A stretch of 64,000 nucleotides of DNA from Anoxypelagibacter sp902613655 (GCA_902613655.1 CACMHR010000003.1:1-64000), one strand, 5' to 3'; shown: positions 1-9,600, numbered from the stretch's first letter. Program-made: numbers and translations. The notes: generated by a model not told the origin, from the sequence alone.

Positions 1-1
1 G

Positions 2-658
2 ACCTTGGCACTTTATCTAATGTGCATTTTATTAATATTAATTTTTGAGAAAAAAACACGAAAGTATATTCCAATTTCATTTGTTGCGACTGTTGCTATA
101 TTTTATTTTATTTTTTCTAACAATGATCAACTTAAAAATCATTTTCATGGTTTGTATGCCAAAGGAAATCAAATGGTCCAAATTTTTGTATCTGAAAATT
201 TAACTAAATCATCGGAAGTACCCGGATATTTAATACCTGACTATTATCAGGAATACAAAACTTTCTATGGTACATGGTTAATGAATAAATATATTGGCGG
301 AGGTGTAAGATCCTTTAGACATAATTGCTGGAAAAGAACCGTAATAAAGTCAAATGAAAGAGGTACGTGTAGTACACATCCACATAACTATTATTTAGAA
401 ATTTTAACAGATCTAGGTTTGCTGGGATTAATGCTCTCTAGTTTGATTTTTTTAATAGCAATTTATGAAACTTTAATAAAAAAATATTTCTTTAAAACAC
501 AAGTGATAGATCAGTACGCTAATAAACTTATAATTCCGTTTATTTTTGTTTTTATTTCTGAAATATTTCCGATTAGACACTCAGGTAGTTTTTTTGCAAC
601 TATGAATTCTACGTATATATTTCTTATAATTTCAATAATTATTTCTTTAAATTTATAA
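2..658 (+). CDS. O-antigen ligase/polymerase-like membrane protein (C-terminal part)
   Basis: The reading frame is open to the left window edge, so this is the C-terminal part of a longer gene; the first Met (position 5) is probably internal. The fragment has a hydrophobic segment at its start, a hydrophilic loop of about 100 residues, and two or three hydrophobic segments at the end. The loop ends in HPHNYYLEILTDLGLLG, which matches the conserved H-x-HN-x2-L-E-x3-E/D-x-G-x-xG region of the O-antigen ligase (WaaL/Wzy, PF04932) family. These inner-membrane proteins join or polymerise lipid-linked glycans on the periplasmic side. The family call is fairly safe; ligase versus polymerase cannot be decided from a fragment. 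It converges on pgsA with 20 bp between stops. Confidence 0.7.
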   Translation, partial: TLALYLMCILLILIFEKKTRKYIPISFVATVAIFYFIFSNNDQLKNHFHGLYAKGNQMVQIFVSENLTKSSEVPGYLIPDYYQEYKTFYGTWLMNKYIGGGVRSFRHNCWKRTVIKSNERGTCSTHPHNYYLEILTDLGLLGLMLSSLIFLIAIYETLIKKYFFKTQVIDQYANKLIIPFIFVFISEIFPIRHSGSFFATMNSTYIFLIISIIISLNL

Positions 659-678
659 AAAATAAAAAAAATTAAAGA

Positions 679-1257
679 TTATTTATTATCCTCTTTAATA
701 GCACTATCAATACCTTTTTTAAAATAAATGTATCCAGTATATAATGTTAAAAATGCTGCAACCCATAGTAAAATAATACCAATTGTTTGTGCATTATAAT
801 CCTGAAAATTAATTATTTTATTACCAGTCTCCCCAGTTAAAAGGAGTGCGATAGAAAACATCTGAATAAATGTTTTAAATTTTGACATACTCGAAACCGG
901 AACTGTATTCTTACTTCTTTTTGCTAAAAATTCTCTCAAGCCAGATATTAAAATTTCTCTTGTTAATATTACTATTGCTGCAATCACTTCATAATTTTTA
1001 ATAATTCCATTCATTATTAATAATACTAGTGCAGCAGCTACTAAAATCTTATCTGCAATTGGATCTAATAGCTCCCCTAGTTTAGACTCTTCTTTATATA
1101 GCCTCGCTAAAAGGCCATCTAAATAGTCAGTAAAACTTGCTATAACAAAAAGAAAGAAAGGAACCAGGTCCCCAAATACACCCGGAATAAAAAAAGACAA
1201 AACAAAAATAGGTACAATAATAATTCGACCGATAGTTAGAATATTTGGTATTTTCAT
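679..1257 (-). CDS. pgsA: CDP-diacylglycerol--glycerol-3-phosphate 3-phosphatidyltransferase
   Basis: Integral membrane enzyme that makes phosphatidylglycerol phosphate from CDP-diacylglycerol and glycerol-3-phosphate, the committed step of acidic phospholipid synthesis. The CDP-alcohol phosphatidyltransferase signature D-x2-DG-x2-AR-x8-G-x3-D-x3-D is complete: D44, D47, G48, A51, R52, G61, D65, D69. At 192 residues with several hydrophobic segments the length is normal. It lies 6 bp downstream of uvrC on the same strand, a pairing also common in other Proteobacteria, so it is probably the last gene of the uvrB-folM-folB-uvrC-pgsA run. Confidence 0.95.
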   Translation of the reverse strand: MKIPNILTIGRIIIVPIFVLSFFIPGVFGDLVPFFLFVIASFTDYLDGLLARLYKEESKLGELLDPIADKILVAAALVLLIMNGIIKNYEVIAAIVILTREILISGLREFLAKRSKNTVPVSSMSKFKTFIQMFSIALLLTGETGNKIINFQDYNAQTIGIILLWVAAFLTLYTGYIYFKKGIDSAIKEDNK

Positions 1258-1263
1258 AATTAA

Positions 1264-3099
1264 TTAATCTTCATGAAAAAAATCATGAATTTTTTTTGCT
1301 ACTTTTTCCTCGATTCCGTCAACAGCTTTTAAATCCTCAAAACTTGCAGATTCTACAGATCTTGCAGAACCAAAGTGATTTAGCAAGGCTCTTTTCCTTC
1401 CTCTCCCTATACCTGAAATTTGATCTAACAATGATTTGCTTAAATTTTTTCTTCTTTTTGCTCTATGAGTGCTTATCGCAAACCTATGTGCCTCATCTCT
1501 GAGTCGTTGAAGAAAGAAAAGGGCGGGGTCATTTTTCTTAAATTTAATAATCTTATCCTCATGAAAAAAAGTTTCATCACCTGCATTTCTATTTTTACCT
1601 TTTGCAATAGCAATAATTGGTAATTCGTGAAGACCAAGATCATTTAAAACTTCTCTACTAACAGAGTATTGTCCTTTACCACCATCAATTAAAATTAAGT
1701 CTGGTAGTGTCATATTAGTATTTTCATCCTTAAGTGCTCTGACAAATCTTCTTTTTAAAACTTCTTTCATCATTCCATAGTCATCCCCTTTAACTATTTC
1801 TGACTTAATATTAAATTTTCTATATCTTTTCTTAACAAACCCTTCTTTTCCAAAACTTATTAAAGCTCCAACAGAATCCGACCCCTGTGTATGACTATTA
1901 TCGTAAACTTCAATAAGATTTAAATTAAAGTTAAGATTAAATTTATCTGAAAGTTTATCAATTAATTTTGAATTAGTTTCAGTTTCTAAAATTTTTTGAG
2001 TTAAAGCTTGTTTAGCATTTTTTCTAGCCATATCCGAAACAATTTTTTCATCTTTCGTTATGGCTTTTTTTATTATTATTTCTTTTTTTTCCCTTTTAGA
2101 ATATGTGTTTTCTAATAAAGTTTTTTCATTAATTTCTATATTTAAAAGTACAAGCTTAGGAACGGTTTTATTTTCATAAAACTGACCTAAAAAAGATGAT
2201 AAAATTTTTTCTTCTTTTTCATCAGGATCATGTTTTGGAAAGTAAGCCTGATTACCCCAATTTTGCTTTGACCTAAAAAAGAAAACTTGAACACAAGTTT
2301 TACCAGACTCTTTAAAAACAGATATTACATCAGCCTCTTTCAAATTAGTTTGATTTATTTTCTGTGAAGATTGGATTTGAGCTAGTGCTTTTATTCTGTC
2401 TCTAAGTATACCAGCTTTTTCATAATCTAAGTCTTCACTAGCTTTTTCCATTTCCGTAGATAAATTTTTTTGAATTCTTTTTGATTTGCCAGAAATAAAA
2501 TCGACTGCATCACCTACTAATTTTTTATAATTTTTTTCCTCAATTTTTCCCACACATGGTGCTGAACATCTTCTTATTTGATATAAAATACATGCTCTAT
2601 CTCTGTTTTTAAAAACAGTATCATCACAAACCCTCAATAAAAATATTTTTTGAAGAATTTTAATTGTCCAGTTTGCTGATCCAACAGATGCAAAAGGCCC
2701 AAAATAATGTCCATCTCTATTTTTTTTTCCTCTAAGTTTAGTTAATTGTGGCCATTTATCTTCTTGGCCAATAAATATGTATGGGAAAGACTTGTCATCT
2801 CTTAATAAAATATTAAATCTTGGTTTATGCTTTTTAATAAGATTTGCCTCTAATAATAGTGCTTCACTCTCATTTGTTGTAGTCGTTGTCTCAAGTTTTC
2901 TAGTCAGAGAAAGCATTCTCTCTGTTCTTATTGGCAAGTTACTTTCTGAAACGTAACTTTTTAGACGATTTGGAATATTCTTAGCCTTACCCACATAAAG
3001 AATTTCGTTTTTATCACTCAACATTTTATAAATCCCGGGATTATTTGTGAGATTTATTAATTTTTTTCGAATTATATCCTTACCTTTTTCAATGCTCAT
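1264..3099 (-). CDS. uvrC: UvrABC excinuclease subunit C
   Basis: Makes the two incisions on either side of a lesion in nucleotide excision repair, recruited by UvrB. N-terminal GIY-YIG nuclease domain at about residues 18-100 (NPGIYKM... ILYVGKAKNI), a central UVR motif around 205-240 for UvrB contact, the RNase H-like second nuclease domain (VYDNSHTQGSDSVGALI) and C-terminal helix-hairpin-helix repeats (LLDQISGIGRGRKRALL). 611 residues is full length. Its start overlaps the end of folB by 11 bp. Having uvrB three genes upstream in the same transcription direction puts two of the three Uvr subunits in one likely operon; uvrA is not in the window. Confidence 0.97.
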   Translation of the reverse strand: MSIEKGKDIIRKKLINLTNNPGIYKMLSDKNEILYVGKAKNIPNRLKSYVSESNLPIRTERMLSLTRKLETTTTTNESEALLLEANLIKKHKPRFNILLRDDKSFPYIFIGQEDKWPQLTKLRGKKNRDGHYFGPFASVGSANWTIKILQKIFLLRVCDDTVFKNRDRACILYQIRRCSAPCVGKIEEKNYKKLVGDAVDFISGKSKRIQKNLSTEMEKASEDLDYEKAGILRDRIKALAQIQSSQKINQTNLKEADVISVFKESGKTCVQVFFFRSKQNWGNQAYFPKHDPDEKEEKILSSFLGQFYENKTVPKLVLLNIEINEKTLLENTYSKREKKEIIIKKAITKDEKIVSDMARKNAKQALTQKILETETNSKLIDKLSDKFNLNFNLNLIEVYDNSHTQGSDSVGALISFGKEGFVKKRYRKFNIKSEIVKGDDYGMMKEVLKRRFVRALKDENTNMTLPDLILIDGGKGQYSVSREVLNDLGLHELPIIAIAKGKNRNAGDETFFHEDKIIKFKKNDPALFFLQRLRDEAHRFAISTHRAKRRKNLSKSLLDQISGIGRGRKRALLNHFGSARSVESASFEDLKAVDGIEEKVAKKIHDFFHED

Positions 3100-3493
3100 T
3101 TGATCTAGTTTTTTCTATTTCTACTCCAACCGATGAAGTATTCTTAATTACATCCAATTTTTCAATTCTCAAAAGGATTTTTTTAATTCTTAAATTTTCA
3201 AAAAGTTTAGAGAAAATTTTTTCAGCCAAAGTCTCAAGTAGCGGATAGTGCTTTTTGGCGGTAATTTTTTTTATAGTCTTAATTACTTTTTCATAATTAA
3301 CTATACTTTTCAAATCATTATCGTTCGGAAAAAGATTTTGATTAATATTTATAGCCAAATTAAACCTGACCCTTTGTTTTTTCTTTTTTTCAAAGTTATG
3401 AATGCCGATTAGCATTTTTAATTCAAGATCTTTAATTAAAACTTTTCTTTTGTAATTATAAATTTTTTTTTGTTTAAATTTAATTATTTTCAT
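3089..3493 (-). CDS. folB: Dihydroneopterin aldolase-family protein (FolB-like)
   Basis: FolB converts 7,8-dihydroneopterin to 6-hydroxymethyl-dihydropterin plus glycolaldehyde in folate synthesis. The family start, 'hydL..-x-IGIHNFEKKKKQRVRF', is clear at residues 20-45 and the C-terminal half has the expected 'PLLETLAEKIFSKLF' helix. The 134-residue length is slightly above the usual 115-125 because of a lysine-rich N-terminal extension. It overlaps the SDR gene upstream by 4 bp (ATGA-type) and uvrC downstream by 11 bp, so it is translationally coupled to both. The neighbouring pteridine-reductase-like SDR supports a folate or pterin role. The catalytic class (aldolase versus the FolX epimerase) is not proven by sequence alone. 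Confidence 0.85.
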   Translation of the reverse strand: MKIIKFKQKKIYNYKRKVLIKDLELKMLIGIHNFEKKKKQRVRFNLAININQNLFPNDNDLKSIVNYEKVIKTIKKITAKKHYPLLETLAEKIFSKLFENLRIKKILLRIEKLDVIKNTSSVGVEIEKTRSNEH

Positions 3494-4245
3494 TCTTTTG
3501 AGTTTATTATATCAGGTGTTTTCCATGCTAAACTCTGGCCACTATCTACACTGATTATTTGACCAGTGATGCTATTATTTTCTAGAAAATATTTAACTGA
3601 CTTACATATATTATCTAGATCAACTTGTTTTTGAAGAATAGTAGATTTCCATTGAGCTTTAAAATGTTTTTCTGATTGTCTTTTATTTTTTAAAGTTGGA
3701 CCTGGAGAAATTCCATTTACTCTTATATTGGGAGCAAGCTTCATAGCAGCAGTAGTTGTAAGTGTTGCAAGTGCAGCTTTACTCAAAGTGTAGGAAAAAA
3801 AGAAAGGAGTTAGTTTTTTAACTCTTTGATCAATAATATTTATAACGTTTGCCTCTTTATTTTTTACGTATCTTTTAAAGTCTTTGATCAAAAACGCTGG
3901 AGCCTTTAAATTTATATTTAAATGTCTTGAAAAACTTTTTTCGTTAAAAGTTTCTAAATTATCTTTTTCGAACAAAGATGCATTGTTAATAAGACAGTCT
4001 AAACCTTTCATTTTTTTATGAGCAAATGGCACTATCTTTTTTAATTGATTAATATTATTAAGATCTGCTTTAATTAAATAAACTTTACTACCCATTTCTT
4101 CTAGTTCTATCTTTAATTGTTGTGCTGATTTTTTCGATTTATTAAAATGAATTATTATATCGACATCATATCCAGCTAGACTTTTTGCAATAGCTGAGCC
4201 AATTCTTGTAGCACCACCAGTAATAATTATTTTTTTGGCTTCCAT
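3490..4245 (-). CDS. Short-chain dehydrogenase, pteridine reductase/FolM type
   Basis: NADPH-dependent Rossmann-fold reductase. Two details place it near the pteridine reductase PTR1/FolM subgroup rather than generic SDRs. First, the nucleotide-binding motif is TGGATRIG (residues 9-16), matching the TGx3RxG signature. Second, the usual catalytic Ser is replaced by Asp: D139, Y152 and K156, with the same 13-residue Asp-Tyr spacing as PTR1 D181/Y194/K198. NNAS is at 87-90. FolM-type enzymes reduce dihydrobiopterin, dihydromonapterin or dihydrofolate. Location directly before folB, with a 4-bp overlap, fits this. Its start overlaps the 3' end of uvrB by 19 bp. Exact substrate is unknown. Confidence 0.82.
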   Translation of the reverse strand: MEAKKIIITGGATRIGSAIAKSLAGYDVDIIIHFNKSKKSAQQLKIELEEMGSKVYLIKADLNNINQLKKIVPFAHKKMKGLDCLINNASLFEKDNLETFNEKSFSRHLNINLKAPAFLIKDFKRYVKNKEANVINIIDQRVKKLTPFFFSYTLSKAALATLTTTAAMKLAPNIRVNGISPGPTLKNKRQSEKHFKAQWKSTILQKQVDLDNICKSVKYFLENNSITGQIISVDSGQSLAWKTPDIINSKE

Positions 4246-6398
4246 TTTTTTATAGATTTTCTTGGTTTGGTACCTGGCATTCCCATTTTTGATCTTCCTT
4301 GAGGGTATACTTTTTTGTTTAAATTGTACTGTGAAATTTTTGGATTCAAGTTAATTTCAAGTTCATTTGTCTCCAATTTTCTTATTTCGTCTCTAATTTT
4401 TGCTGCTTCTTCAAACTCTAAATTTGATGCAGATTCTTTCATCTTTTTATTAAGTGCTTTTAAATGTTTTTTTAAGTTTCCACCAACATTTGAGCCCTCA
4501 CTAATTTTGACATAATCTTTTTCATAAACAGATTCTAAAATATCAGTAATCTCTTTTTTAACAGACTCGGCGCTTATATTATTTTTTTTATTATATTCGA
4601 CCTGTCTGCTTCTTCTCCTATCTGTCTCTTTAATAGCTTTATCAATACTTTTTGTTACTTTGTCTGCATAAAGAATTACTTTGCCATCCACATTTCTTGC
4701 AGCTCTGCCAATTGTTTGAATTAACGAGGTTTCCGATCTTAAAAAACCTTCTTTGTCTGCGTCCAAAATTGCAACTAAAGCACATTCCGGTATATCTAAT
4801 CCTTCTCTTAATAAGTTGATACCAACTAAAATATCAAAAACACCCATTCGTAAATCTCTGATGATTTCAATTCTCTCAAGTGTATCTATATCTGAATGCA
4901 TATATCTTACTTTCAAACCGTTTTCGTGAAGATATTCTGTTAAATCCTCTGCCATTTTTTTTGTAAGAGTTGTAACTAAAATCCTATATCCTTTATCAAT
5001 AACCTTTTTAGATTCATGAAATAAATCATCCACTTGATTTTTTGCTGGGCGTATCTCAACGGGTGGATCGATTAAACCTGTTGGTCTTATAACTTGATCA
5101 ATATATTTATTTTGAGTTTGTTTTAATTCCCAAGGACCAGGTGTTGCGGATACAAAAACAGTTTGAGTTCTCATAGCATCCCATTCTTCAAATTTAAGTG
5201 GCCTGTTATCCATACACGAAGGCAACCTAAAACCATATTCAGCCAAAGTTCTTTTTCTTGTATGATCACCTTTGTACATACCATTTAATTGAGGTACAGT
5301 AACATGACTTTCATCTACAAAGATAATTGTATTATCAGGGAAATACTCAAACAGTGTAGGAGGCGGTTCACCCTTTTTTCTACCAGATAAAAACCTTGAA
5401 TAATTTTCAATCCCAGCGCAAGTTCCTGTCGCCTGAATCATTTCGAGATCAAATTTTGTTCTCTCTCGTAATCTTTGAGCTTCAAGAAGTTTATTATTTG
5501 CTTTATGATCTTCTAGAGTTATTTCCAACTCTTTTTTGATTTCTTTGATAGCTTGATCAATGGTTGGTTTTGGAGTTATATAATGACTGTTAGCGTATAA
5601 CTTTATTACGGCAAAATCGTTTGTTTTGTCTCCTGTAAGAGGATCAAACTCCTCAATCTTTTCAAGTTTATTTCCATTCAAACTTAATCTCCAGGCTCTG
5701 TCTTCTAAATGCGATGGAAATATTTCTAAATTTTCTCCCCTTACTCTAAAAGTCCCTCTAAAAAAGTTTTGATCATTTCTTTTATATTGCAAATTTACAA
5801 ATGTTCGTATGATTTCATCTCTTTCATACTCATAATTTTTTTTCAAAGCCAAAGTCATTTTACTATAAGCTTCGACAGAGCCTAAACCGTAAATACAAGA
5901 GACACTGGCCACAATAATTACATCGTCACGTTCAAGCAAAGATCTAGTTGCTGAATGTCTCATTCTATCTATCTGCTCATTTATGGATGCTTCTTTTTCA
6001 ATATAAGTATCTGATCTTGGAACATATGCTTCAGGGGTATAATAATCATAATAAGATACGAAATACTCAACAGCATTATCAGGAAAAAAACTTTTCATTT
6101 CACCGTACAACTGTGCTGCCAAAGTTTTATTTGGGGCCAAAACTAAAGCAGGTCGATTTGCAGATTCTATTACTTTTGCCATAGTAAATGTTTTTCCAGA
6201 TCCAGTGACACCCAGCAAAACTTGTTCGCTCTGTTTACTTTTTAAATTTTTAAGTATCTTTTTAATTGCCTCAGGTTGATCCCCGGCAGGTTGAAAATTA
6301 CTCTTTATTTTGAAGTTAATTCCGCCTTCAAGTTTTTTCCTAACAGGCGCATTATTAACTTCTAAATTGTCTATTTTTTCTTGGTATGTATTTTGCAT
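4227..6398 (-). CDS. uvrB: UvrABC excinuclease subunit B
   Basis: DNA-damage verification helicase of nucleotide excision repair. Walker A GVTGSGKT at residues 63-70, the beta-hairpin region YYDYYTPEAYVPRSDTYIEK around 115-135, helicase box II DESHVTVPQ, box V/VI regions (GINLLREGLDIPE, QTIGRAARN), and a C-terminal UVR domain (LEFEEAAKIRDEIRKLE) that contacts UvrC. 723 residues is slightly longer than E. coli UvrB (673), with an extra basic C-terminal tail. It is the first gene of the minus-strand run, with a 35-bp divergent spacer to the aminotransferase gene that must hold both promoters. Confidence 0.98.
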   Translation of the reverse strand: MQNTYQEKIDNLEVNNAPVRKKLEGGINFKIKSNFQPAGDQPEAIKKILKNLKSKQSEQVLLGVTGSGKTFTMAKVIESANRPALVLAPNKTLAAQLYGEMKSFFPDNAVEYFVSYYDYYTPEAYVPRSDTYIEKEASINEQIDRMRHSATRSLLERDDVIIVASVSCIYGLGSVEAYSKMTLALKKNYEYERDEIIRTFVNLQYKRNDQNFFRGTFRVRGENLEIFPSHLEDRAWRLSLNGNKLEKIEEFDPLTGDKTNDFAVIKLYANSHYITPKPTIDQAIKEIKKELEITLEDHKANNKLLEAQRLRERTKFDLEMIQATGTCAGIENYSRFLSGRKKGEPPPTLFEYFPDNTIIFVDESHVTVPQLNGMYKGDHTRKRTLAEYGFRLPSCMDNRPLKFEEWDAMRTQTVFVSATPGPWELKQTQNKYIDQVIRPTGLIDPPVEIRPAKNQVDDLFHESKKVIDKGYRILVTTLTKKMAEDLTEYLHENGLKVRYMHSDIDTLERIEIIRDLRMGVFDILVGINLLREGLDIPECALVAILDADKEGFLRSETSLIQTIGRAARNVDGKVILYADKVTKSIDKAIKETDRRRSRQVEYNKKNNISAESVKKEITDILESVYEKDYVKISEGSNVGGNLKKHLKALNKKMKESASNLEFEEAAKIRDEIRKLETNELEINLNPKISQYNLNKKVYPQGRSKMGMPGTKPRKSIKKWKPKK

Positions 6399-6433
6399 TT
6401 TGTGTTAATAATAACAAAATATTATAAATTTCA

Positions 6434-7621
6434 ATGAGCATAGTTTCCAATAGTTTAAAGCGAATTAAACCCTCCCCAACTATAGCGGTTACCTCAAAAG
6501 CTAGAGAAATGAGGGCAGCTGGTAAAGATGTTATTGGACTTGGTGCAGGAGAACCCGATTTTGATACTCCTGACAACATTAAAGAGGCAGCTATAGAGGC
6601 TATAAAAAGAGGCGACACTAAATATACAGCTGTTGATGGTACCCCAACGTTAAAAAAAGCTATTCAAGGAAAATTTAAAAGAGAAAATAATTTATCTTAT
6701 GAACTTGATCAAATTTCTGTAGGAACTGGTGGCAAACAAGTTCTTTATAACGTTTTCATGGCTACACTAAATCCTGGAGACGAAGTTATCATTCCGGCGC
6801 CGTACTGGGTGTCTTATCCTGACATGGTTTTATTAGCCGGCGGAACACCTAAAATAATTAAATGCTCTGAAGAGAATGAATTTAAAATAACTCCTAAAGA
6901 ACTAAAAAAGGCAATCGGAAAAAAAACTAAGTGGTTGATTATAAATTCACCATCAAACCCAACTGGATCTTGTTATACAAAAAAAGAAATAGAGGAATTA
7001 TCAAAAGTCTTAGAGGACAACAAAAATGTTTTTATTCTGAGTGATGATATTTATGAGCATATCACTTATGATAATTTTAAATTTTTTACAATTGCACAGA
7101 TAAATTCTTTAAAAGATAGAACCTTAACAATGAATGGTGTAAGCAAATCTTATTCTATGACAGGGTGGAGAATAGGTTATGGTGCAGGGCCAAAAGATAT
7201 AATTAAAGCTGTCGCAAAAATTCAATCCCAATCTACGACAAATCCATCTTCAATAAGTCAAGCAGCAGCTGTAGAAGCTTTAAATGGAACTCAAGATTTT
7301 ATTAAAACTAGAGCAGCTTCTTTTAAAGAGAGAAGGGATTACGTTGTTGATAGTTTAAATAGCATTAAAGGTTTGAGCTGTTTAAAGCCAAATGGTGCTT
7401 TTTATGTATTTCCTAATTGTAAAAAATTACTGGGAGAGAAAACAAAATTAAAAACAGATAAAGAATTTGTTGAAAAGTTACTTGAAAAAGCTGAAGTAGC
7501 GGTAGTCCAAGGATCCGCATTTGGTTTGGATGGATATTTTAGAATTTCTTATGCAACTTCTATGGATAATTTAAAAAAAGCTTTAGATAGAATAAAATCT
7601 TTTTGTGAAAGTTTAAACTAA
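6434..7621 (+). CDS. Aspartate/aromatic aminotransferase (class I, PLP-dependent)
   Basis: Fold-type I PLP aminotransferase, subgroup I-gamma as in alphaproteobacterial AatA/AspC; it likely interconverts aspartate and oxaloacetate and may also accept prephenate. Schiff-base Lys238 lies in SKSYSMTGWRIGYG (237-250), the substrate-carboxylate-binding Arg is in FRISYATS near the C terminus, and NPTG is at 175-178. 395 residues is normal. The gene is divergent from uvrB with only 35 bp between start codons and overlaps the 3' end of the convergent epimerase gene by 9 bp. Substrate preference cannot be read from the sequence. Confidence 0.9.
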   Translation: MSIVSNSLKRIKPSPTIAVTSKAREMRAAGKDVIGLGAGEPDFDTPDNIKEAAIEAIKRGDTKYTAVDGTPTLKKAIQGKFKRENNLSYELDQISVGTGGKQVLYNVFMATLNPGDEVIIPAPYWVSYPDMVLLAGGTPKIIKCSEENEFKITPKELKKAIGKKTKWLIINSPSNPTGSCYTKKEIEELSKVLEDNKNVFILSDDIYEHITYDNFKFFTIAQINSLKDRTLTMNGVSKSYSMTGWRIGYGAGPKDIIKAVAKIQSQSTTNPSSISQAAAVEALNGTQDFIKTRAASFKERRDYVVDSLNSIKGLSCLKPNGAFYVFPNCKKLLGEKTKLKTDKEFVEKLLEKAEVAVVQGSAFGLDGYFRISYATSMDNLKKALDRIKSFCESLN

Positions 7622-8635
7622 TCCCAGTCTAACGACTGATCTAGCGTTTTCAGCCATACAATCTTTTGCAGGTTTAAATTTAAAACCTAACAATTCTTCA
7701 GCGTATGAAGTGTCAGTTTGCATTAAAATACCTAGATCAGGTATCATCATTTTAGCGCTTGAATCTATATAGCTTATTAATTTAACCATGAAATTTGGAA
7801 GCTCCTTTTTAGGAAGTTTTTTTGCATATTCAGGCATCGCTTCGGCGATCAATTGAGATAACTCAACTAGTCTTTTCACTTCTTTTCCAACAATCAACCT
7901 TCTTCCACCGACTTTTTTATTTCCAATACATGCAACATGAGCCTTTGCTATGTCTTTAACATCAGAAATTAAAACTGCAAATTTAGGTGCACCTGGAAAT
8001 TTACCCGCCATAAATTGTCTAACATATTCTATTGATGTGCCCCCTTTTTTATCTAACGCATCACCAAACACTCCACCAGGATTAATTGTTGTTAATTTGT
8101 TTTTTAATCCCTTACTTTCCATAAACTCCCAAGCAATTCTTTCTGCTTTCGTTTTTGATAAAAAATAATCATTTACACCTTCTACCCAATTTTCATCAGT
8201 CCAATCTTTTTCTCCAAAAGTATAAGGATTGCTTCTGTTAGGTTTTCTAAACATTGCAACAATTGATGATGTTTTAATTATTTGTTCCACACCTGCACTT
8301 ACTCCAGCTTTTAAAACTCTTAATGTTCCATCTACAGCAGGGGGTAATAAAATTTCTCTATTGTTTGAAACTTTCATCGGAAAAGGAGAGGCAATATGGA
8401 ATATATATTTACATCCCTTTGCTGCATCATTCCATCCATCATCTTTTACTAGATTTAGCTCAACAAATGACAATTTATCAGTTGAAGCGTATTTACCTAT
8501 AGTTTCTTTTGTTTGATCAATTAAATTTTTATTTCTGACCGTTCCTAAAACTTCATAGTCAGAATTTAATAATTCTATTGCAGTATGTTTAGCAATCCAT
8601 CCACTTATTCCTGTTAACAAAACTTTATTGCTCAT
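7613..8635 (-). CDS. NAD(P)-dependent epimerase/dihydroflavonol-4-reductase-like protein
   Basis: Extended short-chain dehydrogenase. Rossmann motif G-x2-G-x2-A (GISGWIAKHTA, residues 9-19), 'HIASPFP' around residue 80 and catalytic YxxxK in YFLSKTKAE. The overall pattern resembles dihydroflavonol-4-reductase-type and cinnamoyl-CoA-reductase-type enzymes, which in bacteria often act on unknown carbonyl substrates. 340 residues. The start overlaps the stop of trxB by 4 bp, so it is co-transcribed with and translationally coupled to thioredoxin reductase. No specific substrate is claimed. Confidence 0.85.
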   Translation of the reverse strand: MSNKVLLTGISGWIAKHTAIELLNSDYEVLGTVRNKNLIDQTKETIGKYASTDKLSFVELNLVKDDGWNDAAKGCKYIFHIASPFPMKVSNNREILLPPAVDGTLRVLKAGVSAGVEQIIKTSSIVAMFRKPNRSNPYTFGEKDWTDENWVEGVNDYFLSKTKAERIAWEFMESKGLKNKLTTINPGGVFGDALDKKGGTSIEYVRQFMAGKFPGAPKFAVLISDVKDIAKAHVACIGNKKVGGRRLIVGKEVKRLVELSQLIAEAMPEYAKKLPKKELPNFMVKLISYIDSSAKMMIPDLGILMQTDTSYAEELLGFKFKPAKDCMAENARSVVRLGLV

Positions 8636-9579
8636 TTTGATGATAAATGTTTTTCAGCTTCAAGCGCGGCCATACAGCCCATCCCTGCTGCTGTTACCGC
8701 TTGTCTAAATATTTTATCTTTTACATCCCCGGCCGCGAAGACTCCAGGTACATTAGTAACTGTAGAATCAGGCTCGGTAACTATATAACCTTCTTTATCC
8801 ATATTTAGTTGACCTTTAAAAAGTGACGTAGCGGGATCATGCCCAATAGCAATGAAAAGCCCATCTATCTTTAGCTCATTAACTTTGTTTGTTTTAACAT
8901 TTTTAATTTTTATACCTTTAACTGATTTTGGATTTTTTTCTCCTATTACATCTTCTACAATACTGTCCCATATAATTTCAATTTTCTTATTTGCTTTTAA
9001 TTTTGCTTGGAGCATTTTTTCTGCTCTTAGCTCATTTCTTCTATGAATTAGCTTAACCTTTGATGCAAATTTAGTTAAAAACATCGCTTCTTCAACTGCA
9101 GCATTACCTCCACCAACAACTGCAACTTCTTTTTCTTTAAAGAAAAAACCGTCACAAGTTGCACAAGCTGATACTCCAAAACCTCTAAATTCCGTCTCAG
9201 ATTTTAAATTTAACCATCTTGCTTGTGCGCCGGTTGAAACAATAAAGCTATCAGCAGTATAAACTTGACCGCTATTACCAGTTGCCTCAAAAGGTTTCTT
9301 TGAGAGATCTACTTTACTTATATGGTCTTGAATCATTTCGGTTCCAACCGCTTTAGCCTGACCTTTCATTTCTTCCATTAACCATGGTCCTTGAATTACC
9401 TTTGAATATCCTGGAAAGTTTTCAACATCAGTTGTTGTGGTTAATTGCCCCCCCGGTTCAGATCCAAAAACTAAAATTGGTTTAAGCATAGCTCTTGCCG
9501 CATAAATGGCCGCAGTGTAACCTGCTGGTCCAGACCCAAGAATCAACACTTTTGTATGTTTAGTAGACTTATTGTTCAT
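8632..9579 (-). CDS. trxB: Thioredoxin reductase (NADPH)
   Basis: Flavoenzyme that passes electrons from NADPH to thioredoxin in the cytoplasm. FAD-binding GSGPAGYTAA at residues 15-24, the redox-active CATC at 139-142 (SACATCDGFF), the NADPH-binding GGGNAAVEEA, and the C-terminal FAD motif GVFAAGDV. 315 residues is normal for the low-molecular-weight type. Only 21 bp, very AT-rich, separate it from the divergent ELM1-like gene, so promoters must overlap neighbouring coding starts. The downstream SDR gene overlaps it by 4 bp. Confidence 0.97.
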   Translation of the reverse strand: MNNKSTKHTKVLILGSGPAGYTAAIYAARAMLKPILVFGSEPGGQLTTTTDVENFPGYSKVIQGPWLMEEMKGQAKAVGTEMIQDHISKVDLSKKPFEATGNSGQVYTADSFIVSTGAQARWLNLKSETEFRGFGVSACATCDGFFFKEKEVAVVGGGNAAVEEAMFLTKFASKVKLIHRRNELRAEKMLQAKLKANKKIEIIWDSIVEDVIGEKNPKSVKGIKIKNVKTNKVNELKIDGLFIAIGHDPATSLFKGQLNMDKEGYIVTEPDSTVTNVPGVFAAGDVKDKIFRQAVTAAGMGCMAALEAEKHLSSK

Positions 9580-9600
9580 TATATTTATATATAGTTATAA

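Noticed and set aside
6399..6433. Operator in the uvrB/aminotransferase spacer
   Set aside because: The 35-bp AT-rich spacer contains TTGT/ACAA-like words, but no convincing symmetrical site or LexA-type box.
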